64,000 bases of DNA from Ophiodon elongatus (taxonomy: Eukaryota; Chordata; Actinopteri; Perciformes; Hexagrammidae): positions 1,227,501 to 1,291,500 of the forward strand of contig JACSYO010002062.1 in assembly GCA_016806645.1 (NCBI GenBank), in the 5' to 3' direction. Below, piece by piece: positions 13,740 to 27,236 of this stretch. A model generated the notes under the pieces. The model was not told the DNA's origin, did not search any database, and saw nothing but the letters and a program-made list of their open reading frames with translations. Both the position numbers and the translations under genes were made by a program. The stretch's first letter is position 1. Every line of letters starts with the position of its first letter.

Positions 13740-14340
13740 GTAGGGCATGTGATTCATATTCCCTACCTTGTTGCTAAGGTTACACACCAAATTAGAATGA
13801 ACTTGAACCGCTGGTGCTAGCCGATCGATCAGAGGGTATCAATCAGGGATGCACACATCAACTATCAAAGTTTTATTTGACGTTTCATTGCCAACCAATA
13901 CCAATTTTCTCCCTGAGCAGACATACCTGTTTATTTCTGCCTCCATCACTCACCTAGCCCGTCTCCTGGTGTGGATGGAGGCACTGGCCAACTCTCTTTA
14001 AATTTGCAGGTGCATACTTGTGTTTTTTTTATATAGAACATGTTTAATGGGTTTCAGCAAAATTGCATTGCTAGGCAGCAGCTTGTGTCCATGTTTACTT
14101 CCTGTTGACTGATGTCATTCACATACGCTGCGTCCGATATCACACACTACGTACTAAATACTTTTTGTGGGAATAAACAGTTTTTTTTTTAATCATTTCC
14201 TGAAAGCCTCGGAGATGCTGCACTGTAAATACACATCAGTAGCTATTTCTGACAAAGCTGGTGCTAAAGGAGTGTTTCCTCCTGAAGCGTGGGGACCAGT
14301 AATAAACATTACCGCAGAAAACCTCGGGTGTCGCCGAATG
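13740..14340. repeat. Degraded interspersed repeats (approximate)
   Basis: Contains CTTCCTGTTGACTGATGTCA and GCTGCGTCCGATATCACACA followed by CTACGTACTAAATAC. These resemble non-autonomous DNA-transposon ends frequent in fish. No intact terminal repeats were found. Confidence 0.35.
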
Positions 14341-16924
14341 AACCGGGGCCGAAATCTAAAGCATTTACAACTTTAACCTTGTGTATCTGATGGAAGAGTA
14401 ACATCCACTGGACATGTACCCCCTATGCATTTATACTACATTATCATACAAAAAACAAACACACTCCCACCCTTATCCCAGTTCCTTATCTGGGCCCAAC
14501 GGGGCCTGGCTACTCATTGTCCCGCCACGCACGCACGCACGCACACACACACACACACAATTGTAAAACCATAGTCATAAACTCTGTGTACTGTATGTGC
14601 ACAGAGTCCTGCTGCTGTAAAGTTGAATGAGGCATGAAAAGGCTGCGCAGGTGTCGCGTAAATCTTCACAAACAGCGAGCCATGTCGCTGAGAATGAGAG
14701 AGGAGATGTGAAAATGGACTTCTACGCACAGAGAAACACTCACTACGGGAGGCTGTATCGCACATCTAAAGGGTTGTCAAGACAAAGAGGGAGCAAGAAA
14801 GAGAGCACTTCAGAGGATAAATCTGCACTGCAGTATGGGGACTCTCGCATGCACGGCACTGTCACAAAGAAACATCATCTGGACCGTGTGAAAACTTCTG
14901 AGGTTACCATAGCAATGTGTCCCTTTGTGTGCGTGTGTGTGCTTCTCTCCGTCTGTGTTACGTTGCAGAGCTGCCATATCATCCCCTAGTCCCTGCATCG
15001 GCATAATTAATTCACTGTGATTCACAACTCCTGGGCAAGCATCGGCACATTGTGTATTCATCATGTTTTGGCTCATTAATAAAAACACAGCGAAGGCGAT
15101 TGTGCTGGGTTTACGGTGGACTGCCTATCGCTTGTTATCCTATCGGGGGTCATAGAGCTTCTACGAGGCGAGCCCGTGTTAGTGCAAGTTACTCCAGTGG
15201 AAAAAAAGCAGCGGATTAATTGGACAGCCAGGGCCGCCTCCTCAAAAGGTCATCATCCCACAGCGGCCGCCTGAAACCAGGTCAGCCACTGCATGACCAT
15301 TAAAGCTGGAGGTGGGTCCGGCCAAATCTGGTCCCTGGCTCCCATTAAGTATTGGCTGGGACGCTTTCCATTATTTTGACCCCAGCTTCCCGTCCAACTC
15401 TCTCGACGATGCCCAACACGCACTGGAAACCATCGGTCCGAGCCACAATCAAATCCCAAAACCTTGAACATTCGCGGGCAAAGCAAACGAGCAACCACTT
15501 CAAACTTTAGCAAGTGACGCAAACATGCTAACCAATTTAACAATTATACAACCGTTTAAAAACGGGATGGTACGACTTGGTGTTTGCAACGTTTCTACAA
15601 CACAACCAAGATACTCTCTTCCATAAACTACCATTCGAACGTGAATATGATCCTGAACATAACTCAGCCCTTTCAGACGGCAATTCTGGAGCATTTGGAA
15701 AAACTTTGTTTTTTTTATACAGTACAATGCTGCTGGAAATGTGTCTGGCTACTCCCCTCTACCATATTGTTGTACACACGCATTGACACCATGCAGAACC
15801 ACCTACAGTGTGTACACAGCTGCTCAGCGGGTCTGAACTTCCTGCTTCAAACCTTTTCATCCAATTAAGAACCGCATCTCAACACTCCACACAAACTGCT
15901 CCCCCCGACTCCAATGCATCTCCAATAGGACCTGGTTTCACAAACCACTGGGCTGTGACACATCGCGGGGTAGAAATAGACCATGCTACAGGGTTAAAAT
16001 GCCATAGTAACCTTTCGACTGTTCAGAGGGATACATTAGGGATCTATTTAGAGCCTGGTGGGAGGGATACGAGGAGTAGCAGTCACAAAGAGTCTTTTAG
16101 AGAAAAGAAAGCTGCCGATGGTATACGGTAAACACTATCCAGCTCAGGTATTGAGTTTTGCACTCTTTACTTTCAGCCTCTCAAGGGTGAAAAGTACACT
16201 GGAGGCTAAATAATGCATCTTCACTTCCAACGCCAGCTGTCCTTTCATGAACACAGAACAAATTATTCAAGATAGCGTCCTGATTTAAGGTCATTTTCAG
16301 TGAGGCGTTGAATATGCAAACATATGTTGCGTGCATGTATTAACCAGAGGATGGAGGACTTTTATCATCAGTGTATGGCAAAGAAAAAAAAACACTGTGG
16401 CTTCGTTCTATATAGGAGGACATAGAATACTTGAGACCAAGCTGTGCTAAAGCTGAAGTGTGTTTAAGGGGAGAGGAAATGGACACTGTGGCCTGTTTCT
16501 TTCCCCTTAGCAGCTCCGGTTTCAAGCACGGGCCAGGACACATTGCGTCCTGGCCCAGATACACCTCACTTCTGTTAGTCCTCACAGGTATTTAGGACAA
16601 GTGCCGGAGTTGTATATTGAGTTCACCAGTCAGGTGTACGCTCACATGACGCCTCAGCCAGAACCCACGTTTCAAATCCCCCTTTCATTGTTACACAACA
16701 CCTTTTTTCTTTCTTTTATTTTAAACTGGCTGAGACGCATCTCTTTTGCCACCTGGAAGTAGCAGTGGGACTGTATCTATGGACCTCCGATCGGAGGATT
16801 GTTTGCATACACACTTCCCCCAGGGGTGTAACGGGCAGCTGGAAAGGAGGAGCCTCTGTCAGATTTAATAGTGTCACATTTCAGTGGTCATTCACTGGAG
16901 AGCATTTCAACAATGATTATGTGG

Positions 16925-16925
<1 letters not shown>

Positions 16926-17001
<76 letters not shown>

Positions 17002-17006
17002 CGTGC
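16926..17006. repeat. (TG)n microsatellite
   Basis: About 72 bp of perfect TG repeat grading into a short GTGC tract. Confidence 0.95.
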
Positions 17007-19439
17007 TTGCGCGCACCACCAGTCGGTCAGCGTGTTTGCATGTGTGAGAAGTGACCTGGTTGCTGTTGGCTGTCTTGAGTAATCAGAGATCATAAATGTC
17101 ATGTAAATGAGATAAATCTTATTTCTTAATTGGGGTAAGGGATTAAGCCACGTGGGCATTTAACAGGTTCTGTTTGTTTTTTTACAAAACCTCTTGTGCA
17201 TGACAGCCTGAAGAAAATAAAGATAATCACTTGTAGTGGTGCATAACAGTATCCAAAATCTGAATAGAAATATGATGAGGGTAGGGGAAAAAAATCAGAT
17301 CACTGACCAACTGCATGTAAACACAGGTTTTACAGTAAGACGCATGCCAGCGCTCCGATTTACCGCCGTAACCCGATTTCTCCCGATAACCTTGTTTCTT
17401 GCGTGCATGTAATCATGATGTGAGTGTGACAAACCCCACAAGCGAGCTTAAATCTCTACATTAAGAAGTGCAGCGGTGGCGGGGGGTGCAGTAATCTGAC
17501 AGCAGGAAATGCTGGCCAGCAGTCCTGTCCTGTCCTCCAGCAGTCAGTCACTTTCCTCTGACCTCGTTCTCTCGGTTACAAATAGCCTCCCGGAGAAATC
17601 AAATCTCAGACGGACGGCCATTAAAAATTTTTTTTTTTTAAAGGGCATCATTTCATTAGCGCTTTAAAAAGTTTACCTACTTTTGGAATTGAGGAGGAAG
17701 ACGTTTAAGATCTTACGACATTAGATTAAACTGTGTTGACTTTCTGAAGTTAAGAAACTTCATCTACTACTATGAATTGTATTATTTTCAAGGAATTATT
17801 ACAACACCAAATCAATTTATAAGTCAATATATCATTGAAATTGACCGTTGGCTAAACACCTACACAAAAAAAGTGATTGTCCAATCATAGTTTAGCAACC
17901 GTAACAAGGCACGGATGATGTATTACTTAAGAAAGTTAACATCAACCAACGGGATCAGATTGACCACACACTTACACAACGGCCAGACTTTTACACACCT
18001 GATAAAGAAACCAATGCTGTATAGAAAAGAGAAAACTGAGGGTGTGTCAAACTTTGGATGCCTGCAGAAAAAGTTGCTATTTAAGCACTGGCTACAGCTT
18101 CATTCACTGCAAAACTACTCAAAAAGGGAAGACAGACTTATCAAAAACAGAGTCTTACAATAGCGAAGAAGCGTTTCAGAGATGGAGAGCAATGTTGCTA
18201 TGTATTTAGCTTCTGCCCTAGAGGCTCTCTCATAGTTTAGGGTAAACATTTTCTCTCCGTCTGTCCAAACTAAGATGTGGAGGAAAAACCTAAAAAACAT
18301 TTGGGCCAACTGACTTGATCAGACACGTTTTATTTTGTAATTCATTCCCATGAACGCTGCTCAAAGTAATAGCAGTGACCGGCTCAGCTGACGACAGCAC
18401 AGAGCTACACAGCTAACGTAAACGGAGGCTACATTGACCTGAATATGGGCTGTTGAAACTCTTCCTCAGTAGAAACGAGTGTTGAGTGAAGGTAAATTAG
18501 AACCTTATCATGATATGTTCAAATGGGATTTTGTAAATTTCTAATTTTGGGAGATCTTTTCACCCAACATTTACAATGTTGACAGTTTACACTGACTTAA
18601 GGACAATAACAAAATTAAATAAAAATTAAAAACAAAATCGTCAAAAATCGGATCAGCAGGCCAGATAAAAAAATTAATAAAAATAAAAAGTCAAGTCACA
18701 GCCAGACTACTGCTCTTTCAAATTTTGACACAGAAACAAGACAGGGATGCGAAGATGCTCTGAAAACTGGTTTAATTGGTTTCCATGGGATATAATGCCT
18801 GGGTTGGCTGCTAGATTCAATGCAAGGACCCAAGGGTTTGTTTCACTATACAGCGCAGAGGCCTCCCCACAAACAGTCAGAAAACACACACACACACACA
18901 CTTACAACTGTCAGTCTGTCAAGTAACTTATGTTGACTTTGCGATTTGCGTACAGAGTCTTTATCCTCCTCATTCACTACGAGGTCGCCTGAGCATGTGC
19001 ACGGTGAAAAAGTACTTACAGTTACAGTTTCATTCACGTTCCCCCTAGGAATTGGCGAGGCAAGGGAGCCGCTTCTCCTCCCTCCCTTCCGTCATGAATC
19101 TAGTTCAAAGCAGCGGGAATTAACTGAATAGGGACTATAAGCGGTTATGTATTCCTCCATAAAAGACCGGTACGACCCGAGAGCCAAATATTGAGCTAGC
19201 CTAAGTACTGCCGCGAGGCCGCCTGCAGGTATCACTTGTGTTTGCTTTATTAGACGCTCCTCTTATTAATTCCACTCTTTAATTTCCCACGACAAAGACG
19301 AAGCAGATTGATGGTCAACAATAAACCTCGCTCCAAAGGTCGGGAAGGCGCAAATGCAGCAGGGAGGGAAGACAAAACAATCAGCAGACACCCCTCAACC
19401 CGACCAAGTTCCACTTCAATTGCATTCCCCTTGCACGCG

Positions 19440-19494
19440 CACACACATGCGCACACACACACACACACACACACAAATGCGCACACACACACAC
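19440..19494. repeat. (CA)n microsatellite, interrupted
   Basis: CA repeat broken by two ATGCG interruptions. Confidence 0.9.
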
Positions 19495-20996
19495 CTCTGT
19501 TGTCAGCTCAGCATCAAGCCGAGCTCTTCTCTTTGAAGGCGCACTGGCACTCGAGCCGCTACAACTGTCATCACCTGCACATCACCGGAAGCAAACGGGT
19601 TACAGAAGACTGGAGGGGTGGACAAAACGAAACCCGAGAGGTGTCGCCCGCAGCTTTTATGAGGCGTCGTGTCCGACATTGGATGAAAGGGATTTTGTCC
19701 TGAAGTGTGAAAAGCAACCATGTACGATATGACTGACGGCTTTGCCGGGGCTACTTCGACGTGTCACAGTTGAAAAGGCCCAGCGGTGAATCAGAGAATG
19801 AAGAGTAGCTGAATTACATCTGGCTGCTTCAGCGTCAGGGACCTGGTATTGTGCACGCTGGCTCATTGTCGCGCCGCCACGGCTTACTGGGACAGCTGAA
19901 TAGAACGGAGCCATCATCAATGTCATCAACATGTGGTTTTCTTAATTTCACTAGTCAAAATGTCTGCTGTGAAATCGAGCCTACACAAAGCTGTCGGTAG
20001 CCGAACGTGCAGTCAGTCAGATGTAAAAACATTGTGAGACTTACCAGCAGTTTGTCATTACTATAATAAATGGCCACTTGTGCAGCTGTTGAATAGAAAT
20101 AGTACACCACTTTTGAATGCAATGAGTACATTGGAATTATTTTGAGAAATGGCAAGTTTAAATGTAATGTAGTATCTTAATATATGAGATGAGCTAAATT
20201 GGTCAATTCAAATTTCTATGGAAAACAGGAAATAGTCACCTGAGAAAATTTTCCACCAAAAAAAGATGCTGAAAAGAATTGAAGAGCGCTCACAGCTTCA
20301 ACCGATGCTTCAGCTTTGGGCAAATTCACACTTTTAACTGCCATTTCAAATTATTTCAGTAGTCGTGTTTTAAATATATTTCAGCTATTTTTCAACAGGT
20401 CAACTGCAATGTTTCTTCAGAAAACAGTTTTTATCTGATTTTATACATGGAGAAACTCTATGCGTTTGTGATTATGCTACGCAGACCATAAATAAAAGGC
20501 CTGTCGTTTCATTTGCTATACATTATATATTTATTTTGAGAGAGTGGTGACAGTTTAATACTTCAGAAATAAACTGTTGCTTTACATTCAAATCAAACGT
20601 ATGATTACATGCGTTACGTTTCTACGGGGAGGTTAGGGGGGGGAGCACTCAACGATCTGAACTGTGGACACTGTGGACCAAATGACTGCAATATGACCGC
20701 GGCAGTGTTCCCCACCTATTGCGCGCTACTGCTCGGGCCCATTATGGGCGGCCCTCTGCTGTGGCAAGAGGCCAGTAGCTGCAGGCAGCCGTGAAGTTGA
20801 GTTGAATGAAGAGAGTGAAAGAAATTGAGAGTCTGTAACAGAGATGAAAGAAAGAGAGCGCCTCAGTATTCAGTGCGAGCAATCAGCCATCTCTCTCTGC
20901 GTCTATCTTTATCCTCAACCAAATCTGCTTTCATTGCCTCATACACTTATCCTTGACGGGAAGAGCAGTCACGCTCACACTCAGACATTCAGGCAG

Positions 20997-20998
<2 letters not shown>

Positions 20999-21032
<34 letters not shown>
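20999..21032. repeat. (AC)n microsatellite
   Basis: 34 bp of AC repeat in stk32c intron 1. Confidence 0.93.
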
Positions 21033-21036
<4 letters not shown>

Positions 21037-21699
21037 GCCCTCACAGAGAATAGAAGTTTATCGTCCACAGAAGTGGAAATTTGCCTTTGGCTTAACAAGG
21101 ATGATCAAATGCACACAACGCAACCAAAAGACAACACAATCAACAGCATCTCCTGAGCGCACAATCGCCCACACTTTGTAAATCCTTTGGAGCAAAAAAA
21201 CAACAAGTAAACCAAATCTGTGCCCATGCTCAATTAAAGCAGGAGTTTGTCAATTCTGCACCCTCTCCTGAGCGCTTCACAACAAGTGCCCTCTTTCAGA
21301 AAGCGACAGGCTAGGGGTTCAGACGGGCACTCGGGAGAGAATGAAGCGCTCCTTTTGTGCAGAGCCTGGTTAATAGTTGAAACTGAACGGTCACTACACT
21401 CGGCTCATTCAGCTCGGAAAAATGTCTTGAACGTGCAATTCATTGACTAATCTTATGTGGCACAGTTCCTCATCATAAGGACATGCTTTAACATGGCATT
21501 AACAGTGGTTTCGGGACCCCCCTTAGGGGTTACAAGTTAAATCTGAGGGGTCATATGAGGAACGACAAGAAAAGGAAAAAAAACCTACACAAGATAAAGT
21601 TTATTTTTTCCTAATTTCCCCAAATAAATCCTACAAATTTAACCAAGTGGAACTATAGAATCTTCACTTTTAAGTCTTTGTTTGTGTTCAACAATAACC

Positions 21700-21860
21700 A
21701 CTGCCGAAGTATGTGTTGCTTCATTTTAAAAAGGAATAATCCAATATGTATGGTGAACATGAAGCCACCGCCAGTGGCCAATTAGCTCAACAGAGCGAAC
21801 ACTCAAAACAGGGAGGAGCCAGTAGCCTGGCTCCGTCCGAACTTAGGGAACAACATCAAC
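21700..21860. repeat. Partial interspersed repeat
   Basis: CAGTGGCCAATTAGCTCAAC and AGCCTGGCTCCGTCCGAACT resemble one end of the fish repeat family whose other end fills 34927-35432. This is a memory-based assignment. Confidence 0.4.
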
Positions 21861-23037
21861 CTTTGAGCTCCCCTCAAGCCCACTGACATCACAATGCATC
21901 TCATGCGCTTGATTCGGACAAAAAGAACTGCATGTTATGGTTTTATCTGGGTTTTGTGCTGAATTATTTCATGGCTGGGCACAGTGATTTCTTACAGTCT
22001 CCACCGGTTGCCTGCCGGGCCCAGAAATAGTCCAGAATTTTCCATTTGAAATTACACAAAGCTTTGTTCAGTAGTTTAGCAGCCAAAACAGAAAAAGAGA
22101 GAGACTTCTCTCAAATGATAACAGAAATGCTGAAATGTCTAACAGACCAGATCGGCATGCATGCTGTCGTCAAAGAGTTTTCAGGAGTGGGGGAAAAAAA
22201 ACAAAGCAGAAAATAGCAGGATGTGCACCTCAATCAATTCCACAGCCTTCCCTTGCTAATCAAACTATCTGCCAAAAAAGCCCTTATGGCAGCTACGCCT
22301 GCACATCAACCTGACCACTTGATTATGTTTGCAGCTCTGTGAGCCAAACGCTGCTCTAATATTACTGCCTAATGTAGGCCAATACGCTGTTTTCCAAGAA
22401 GCCAAGAGATAGGGTTTCCAAGAGACCTGCTGGGGCCACGCAGGAGACATCTAGAGCCTGGTAGAGTCAGCAGCAGCCACGACGCAGCGCATTGTGGTTT
22501 GTGCCGGGCAGCTCTTTGAAAGACGAACACTTCACTCCATGAGAGCGTTTCAAGCACTCTAGAGAGTACAACCTTGTAAAAGCACAGCACTGTATGAACA
22601 CGTCAAACACACCTATGCAGCAAAGAGGACCTCAAGTTAAGCATTTATGCAGCATGATTAGGGGGTGGGGGGGTCATGACATAAGGGCAGGTATGATGGC
22701 CATGGTGATGATGCGAGCGCGCCGGCTCTTAACACAGTGGAGGGAAATTGACATTGAAGCACGGCAGCTGTAATTAGTTTTCCTTGTAGGTCATGCATAA
22801 CTGGCACCGGCCTCGTATTGACGATGGATGGAAATTGACTTCTGTCTGATTCAAAATAATTTAAAAAAGATGGTATATCGCCTCTCTTTCTCTCTCCACA
22901 TTCAGCACAAACAAAGTGGAGAAGCACACCATCTCAGCCTTGAGAGGTTCGAAGACGGCGCCTCAAGGTTTCTCCTTTAAAATCGGCGACAGAAACTCTC
23001 TCCAAGCCTCGACACATTAATTGGCGTGGGCTTTCAT

Positions 23038-23075
23038 CAGCCGCTGTTGAGGGTGAGAACCCTTAACAGCGGCTG
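23038..23075. repeat. 16-bp near-perfect hairpin
   Basis: Arms 23038-23053 and 23060-23075 pair over 16 positions with a single mismatch, around a 6-base loop (TGAGAA). As plus-strand RNA the odd position is a G-U wobble; as minus-strand RNA, the direction of stk32c transcription, it is an A-C mismatch. Confidence 0.85.
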
Positions 23076-24124
23076 TGGGGGCCCGCTGCTGTTCTTTTTC
23101 AACGAACCCACTCCCTTTGATAGTCCGTGAATTAGAGCTGGACACTTCTTGAAGGCCATTGACTAAAAGCTACAACCTTAAATTGGGTTATCCTTGCATG
23201 TAGGAGCCTAGACTAAACACACACACACACACACACAGACAGACAGATGACCACATCCCTGCAGTGAAATGACCCATTTTTTTTTTTTTTTTTTTAACTC
23301 AAGTTTGTGCCTGTAACTTGGCCAGCACATTGATGATGATAGCGCCATGGCAACACTGGGTTCTTTTTTGGGGGTGGGGGTTTGTAGTCCATCATTGCGT
23401 TTCAGTGAGGGCACTTCAAAGAAGCTTACGTCCCATACACTGACAAGATATCACGAATTAACATTACTGCCATGCGTGACGCTAATCTCGTCCTTAATTA
23501 TGCAATTAACTATCTGTCTTCAAATAGTCCCCATTTCAGAGAGTTCATCCGCGCTGTTAACGCTTTTTCCCTCCACAGCGTGAACCGCCGAGCGGCAGCG
23601 CTGCCCTCTCTCTCGCCCCTCGCTTCATCCGCACGGAGGCTAATTTGAAGCGGAAACTTTGTCTGCTCGTCAAGTGGACGTTGCGTGGGCGTTAATTGTG
23701 TGTGTGTGTGTGTGTGTGACGGGAATGCTAATTTTAAAGGCCACTTAGCATCTGTTGGCCTCGCCTCTGGGTGAACAACACTGACTGTCTGTCAGTGCGA
23801 AGTTCTGACGCCAACATTTCCTAAACACAGAAGCAGCCTTTGTTTAAATGTAGGCGACGCACTCTGCTTCTTCGTCGTTTAGGGGGAAAAGTCCTGCAAT
23901 CTACACAGCAACAGTCTTCTCCCGTCAACGTTTCAAATCCCCCCCAACGTAGAAAACTTTGACAACTTTAGCGTCGGTATCGCGACACACGCCAATATTA
24001 CAAGCTAGCGCTAACTTTGAAGACAGCGTACGACAGGGGAGGTGAAACACGTTGTTAAAACACAACTGGAATTCTCACTTCAAAAGTGGTGTTGCATTTG
24101 AGAGGTTTTTTTTCCGCCACTTAC

Positions 24125-24206
24125 CATCTTCCTTTTCGTCGAACACGGGTCTCTTTGAAGAACTATTGGCTCCCATCCTCTTCTTCCACTTGCCCCAGTG
24201 AAACAT
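24125..24206 (-). CDS. stk32c: stk32c coding exon 1 (N-terminus of YANK3 Ser/Thr kinase)
   Basis: First coding exon of serine/threonine kinase 32C, an AGC-like kinase of the YANK family. On the minus strand the ATG at 24206 opens 27 codons plus one base and runs into a canonical donor (GTAAGT, GT at 24124-24123). The peptide begins MFHWGKWKKRMGANSSSK and continues with RPVFDEKED. The WxKWKKRMG stretch followed by RPVFD-KED is what I recall of human STK32C, and it separates this gene from STK32A and STK32B, which begin directly at MGxN. An in-frame TGA lies two codons before the first ATG, so the coding region cannot extend further upstream. The exon ends in phase 1, and its last G joins TG of exon 2 to make Val. 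The ATG context is weak (T at -3), whereas the internal Met11 has A at -3 and G at +4. Gene order with lrrc27 and pwwp2b supports the paralogue call. Confidence 0.93.
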
Positions 24207-24700
24207 TGATGCTCAGGTTGCATTCCTCGCCTCGCCTTGAGGAGAAACTGCAGCTCTGTGTTGGACACCCTCCTCAAAAGACAGTAGTACTAACCGTACA
24301 TTTCACACACACCCCTCCACACATACCCCCCCCCTCCTCCTTCTCCCCCCACCCCCCCCCTAAAAAACGTGTCCGTTATTTCGCTTTAATTAACGTTATC
24401 GGATATCTATTCTGCCGCAAACGTGAACGCCGCCACTTAAAGTCTCCCCAAACCTCCGCGCTAAACCAGGCGAGAGCAAGTGTAGCAAGTACCGACGCAC
24501 CGTAAAATATATTTCAAAGAACCCTGTTCGGTTTGTTACAGTGGGAGGTTAGTGTCACCACTCGGTGCTGGTAGGGTTCGGCTGTCTTCCGTAGCCTGCC
24601 AGACAAACCGGGAGACTTGTGTTTTCTGTCGGGGCTGAGTGCTGCGTCGAGTTGGACACAGTTAGCGAAAACAAAACAGGAAGTCGCGCAGTGTCGCCTT
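24207..24700 (-). promoter_or_regulatory. stk32c: stk32c 5' UTR and promoter region (approximate)
   Basis: Sequence immediately upstream of the first coding exon. It contains a C-rich tract (24310-24360) and a moderately CpG-containing stretch to about 24700, followed by AT-rich DNA. No TATA box was identified and no transcription start can be fixed, so the limits are an estimate. Confidence 0.4.
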
Positions 24701-27062
24701 AAGAATAAAAGCTTGGAGACGTTAAAGTCATCGGTGCAATGTGGCTTTTTTGACTCATTTGATTGATAACATTCATTTTAGGATTTGTATCAATTCATTT
24801 TACAACCAAAGCACGCAGATATGAAAAATGCAGTGATTGAAAGCAGTCTTCATAAACAATAAATGTGAGCTAATAAGAATGATGTCCAAATAAATCGTTT
24901 TTGCTCTATGGCATATAGTAAAAGTAAGTAAAAGCCTCCAGTGGATCAGAAAAATATATACATCTTTCGAAAATCCTCATGTGTAGATTAATCTGCGTTA
25001 ATTTCCTTTCACTGTAAACTAATTACCACAGAGCCTTTTATTGTGAAAGGTAGAACCGAAAGCTGCCCGCTAGTTTTCCGTGTAACTTGACCCTTGTGAG
25101 AGTAGTGTGACAGTTGCTGGCCAGTGACTGTAGTCGACGTAGTCCCTGTATCACAGACTGTCATGCATATCAACGCATGAGGACCAGCCTCTGTAGGTGA
25201 AGCCAGGATGGCTCGGCATAAACTGGGGATGGGGGGTTGTTACCAGCAGAAAGCTGGTGCTTTCCTGCAGAACAAATTAACCTCAGTGAAAATATTCCAC
25301 AATCTCATTAGGAGATGGATGGGTGGTTCCGGATCACTGAGGGGGAAAGGGGATTTTAACACGTTGTCTTCAATATGCACAGTAGGTTTATTTGCGGCTC
25401 ACCTTCTTTGCACGTTCGTGTGTGAAGCAGGCTTTTACCTCAAGAACATATAAGAACTGACTTGAGAATAAAAGCTACGTTCTGGGGGAAGGCAATTACA
25501 CATTCATTCATGAGGTCAGTCAGTCGGTCGACAAAACAATTAATGAAAATACATAAATAAATCAAACCAAATTATTAAATATTAAATCAGAAATTAAACG
25601 AATGGTAATCAAAATAAATAACTACCACCCGCAAATTAATTTGAATTGGGTAAATAATAAGTCAAACTTTAAAATAAAGAAAACATTTCCAGAGACCAAT
25701 CCCCCTTAAATAATGTTATATATGAGATAAATGCTGTGGAGGGTTTTAAGAGTCAAAACTAAATCAACAAAATATTATTTTATTATTAAATGCTTAAATA
25801 AATGAATTACATAATGTAATGCTTAATTGTCACCATAATTGAATAAATAACAAATTAAAATGTTTTTATTCATTTGAGGGTGTGTATATTCACACAGAAA
25901 AAAATGCCAAATGAGAAGCTATAGCTGAGCATGTAGGGAAGTAGCAGGCAAAACTCTAAACATCACTACAGCAAATGGAGAAAGTATGACATGCATCATC
26001 GGCTGGGTCACCATCTCCTTCAAAATTAGCTGCCGATGAAGCTCCAGCAGAAGAGGTTATTGTCCCCGCGCCTGTCATGAAAGGTGCTAGCCTTGAACCC
26101 CCCCTTCCTTGGCGCCAATACAATGCACCTCGTATTTAACACGGAGGTTCAGCAGTCTACCAAAACCAAGGATGTCCCGTATACCATTTCTGGGGCTTCG
26201 AAACCACTGGTAAAGTGTGACTGCACCTGTAGGTTCTTCTCATCTGTGGGCAAAGTTTTGACCTCCAATATCCGCACACTCAGAACCAGGGGTGTCGTGT
26301 TGACTATAAGTGAAATCTGGTATGTTGTCTGTGAATAGAAACAAAATGAACACAAACAAATCCAATAGAGAGCTCCAATCCTACCTAACATCAAGGTTAC
26401 CGTAATCCTCCACTGCTTCGTCATGGAGGGACAGAGACCAGCGGAGCATGAGGTTCCCAAACGGGGCAGGACCTGATCTCCCGTGGCCACCTCAGCGGTC
26501 AACATCTGTGACCTCACAGATTGAAGACGAGGGTCTCGTTTACCAGCTGTGCTCGGCCACCCAAATCGGTTCACAACCGGGCCTTTACAGGTGATGTCAC
26601 ACAATATGATTGGCTGTATGTGGGAGAGACTCAACTGATTCAATGACTTAACCCTACTCTGTGTCTGATTGACTAGACCCTTCCAGGCCGCTGCTAGACG
26701 CTAACATTAGCCAGGCCAAGATGCTAACCGGCGGTACAAACTAGACGGGCCCAGGTGGATAGCTTTTGTTCCCGTAGGCCGAAGGTAGGCAAACCGGTCT
26801 GATCAATAGGAAGTTTTTGTTTTGTTTAGTTTTTTTAATGCTATTTCATCACTAAATTCACTTCTGGGAACTTTTGAGGCGAGAAATCAACTGCTTAGAT
26901 TTAGAATATTGGCAGTTTTCTGAAAAGATTTCTGTAAATTGAAAGTTTGTCGAATGTGGTGGTACATGTGGGTTTACTCCCGGCTTCTCCAGTTTCACCC
27001 ATATTCATTGCTTATACCTTCCAAGAAGTGATTCAATAAAATGAAAAATATTTAAGGCTCCT

Positions 27063-27236
27063 CTCACCCGCAACATGTTCCAGCTCGTTCTGAGGGATCC
27101 CGAGGCGTTCTGGGATGTATATAATCCCTCCAGCATGTCCTGGGTCTTCTACCAGTTGGGCGTGCCTGGAAAACCTCTAACGGGAGGCATCCTGATTAGA
27201 ACCACCTCAGCTGACTCCTTTCAATACGAAGGAGTA
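27063..27236 (-). mobile_element. LINE relic, 3' part
   Basis: Minus-strand sequence contains AAAGGAGTCAGCTGAGGTGG, GATGCCTCCCGTTAGAGGTT and ACCCAGGACATGCTGGAGGG. These are typical of the C-terminal coding end of a common fish non-LTR retrotransposon. Frameshifted and truncated. Confidence 0.75.

Larger units (their letters stand above)
4045..24124 (-). other. stk32c: stk32c intron 1, 20,080 bp
   Basis: The intron is fixed by the two exons, which join in frame across it. I found no further coding exon. Contents include retrotransposon tails at 5225-5325 and 9240-9700, degraded interspersed repeats around 8400-9080, 13740-14340 and 21480-21860, microsatellites (6275, 16926, 19440, 20999), and a near-perfect hairpin at 23038-23075. 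The remaining blocks, for example 10336-10420, 11400-12500 and 15100-16600, look like unique non-coding DNA. A very long first intron fits the human gene and often carries enhancers, but no enhancer is shown here. Confidence 0.8.

Noticed and set aside
26149..26643. 164-codon minus-strand frame in the intergenic region
   Set aside because: No recognisable domain, no start or splice support and odd composition. Possibly part of a decayed element, but not supportable as a gene.
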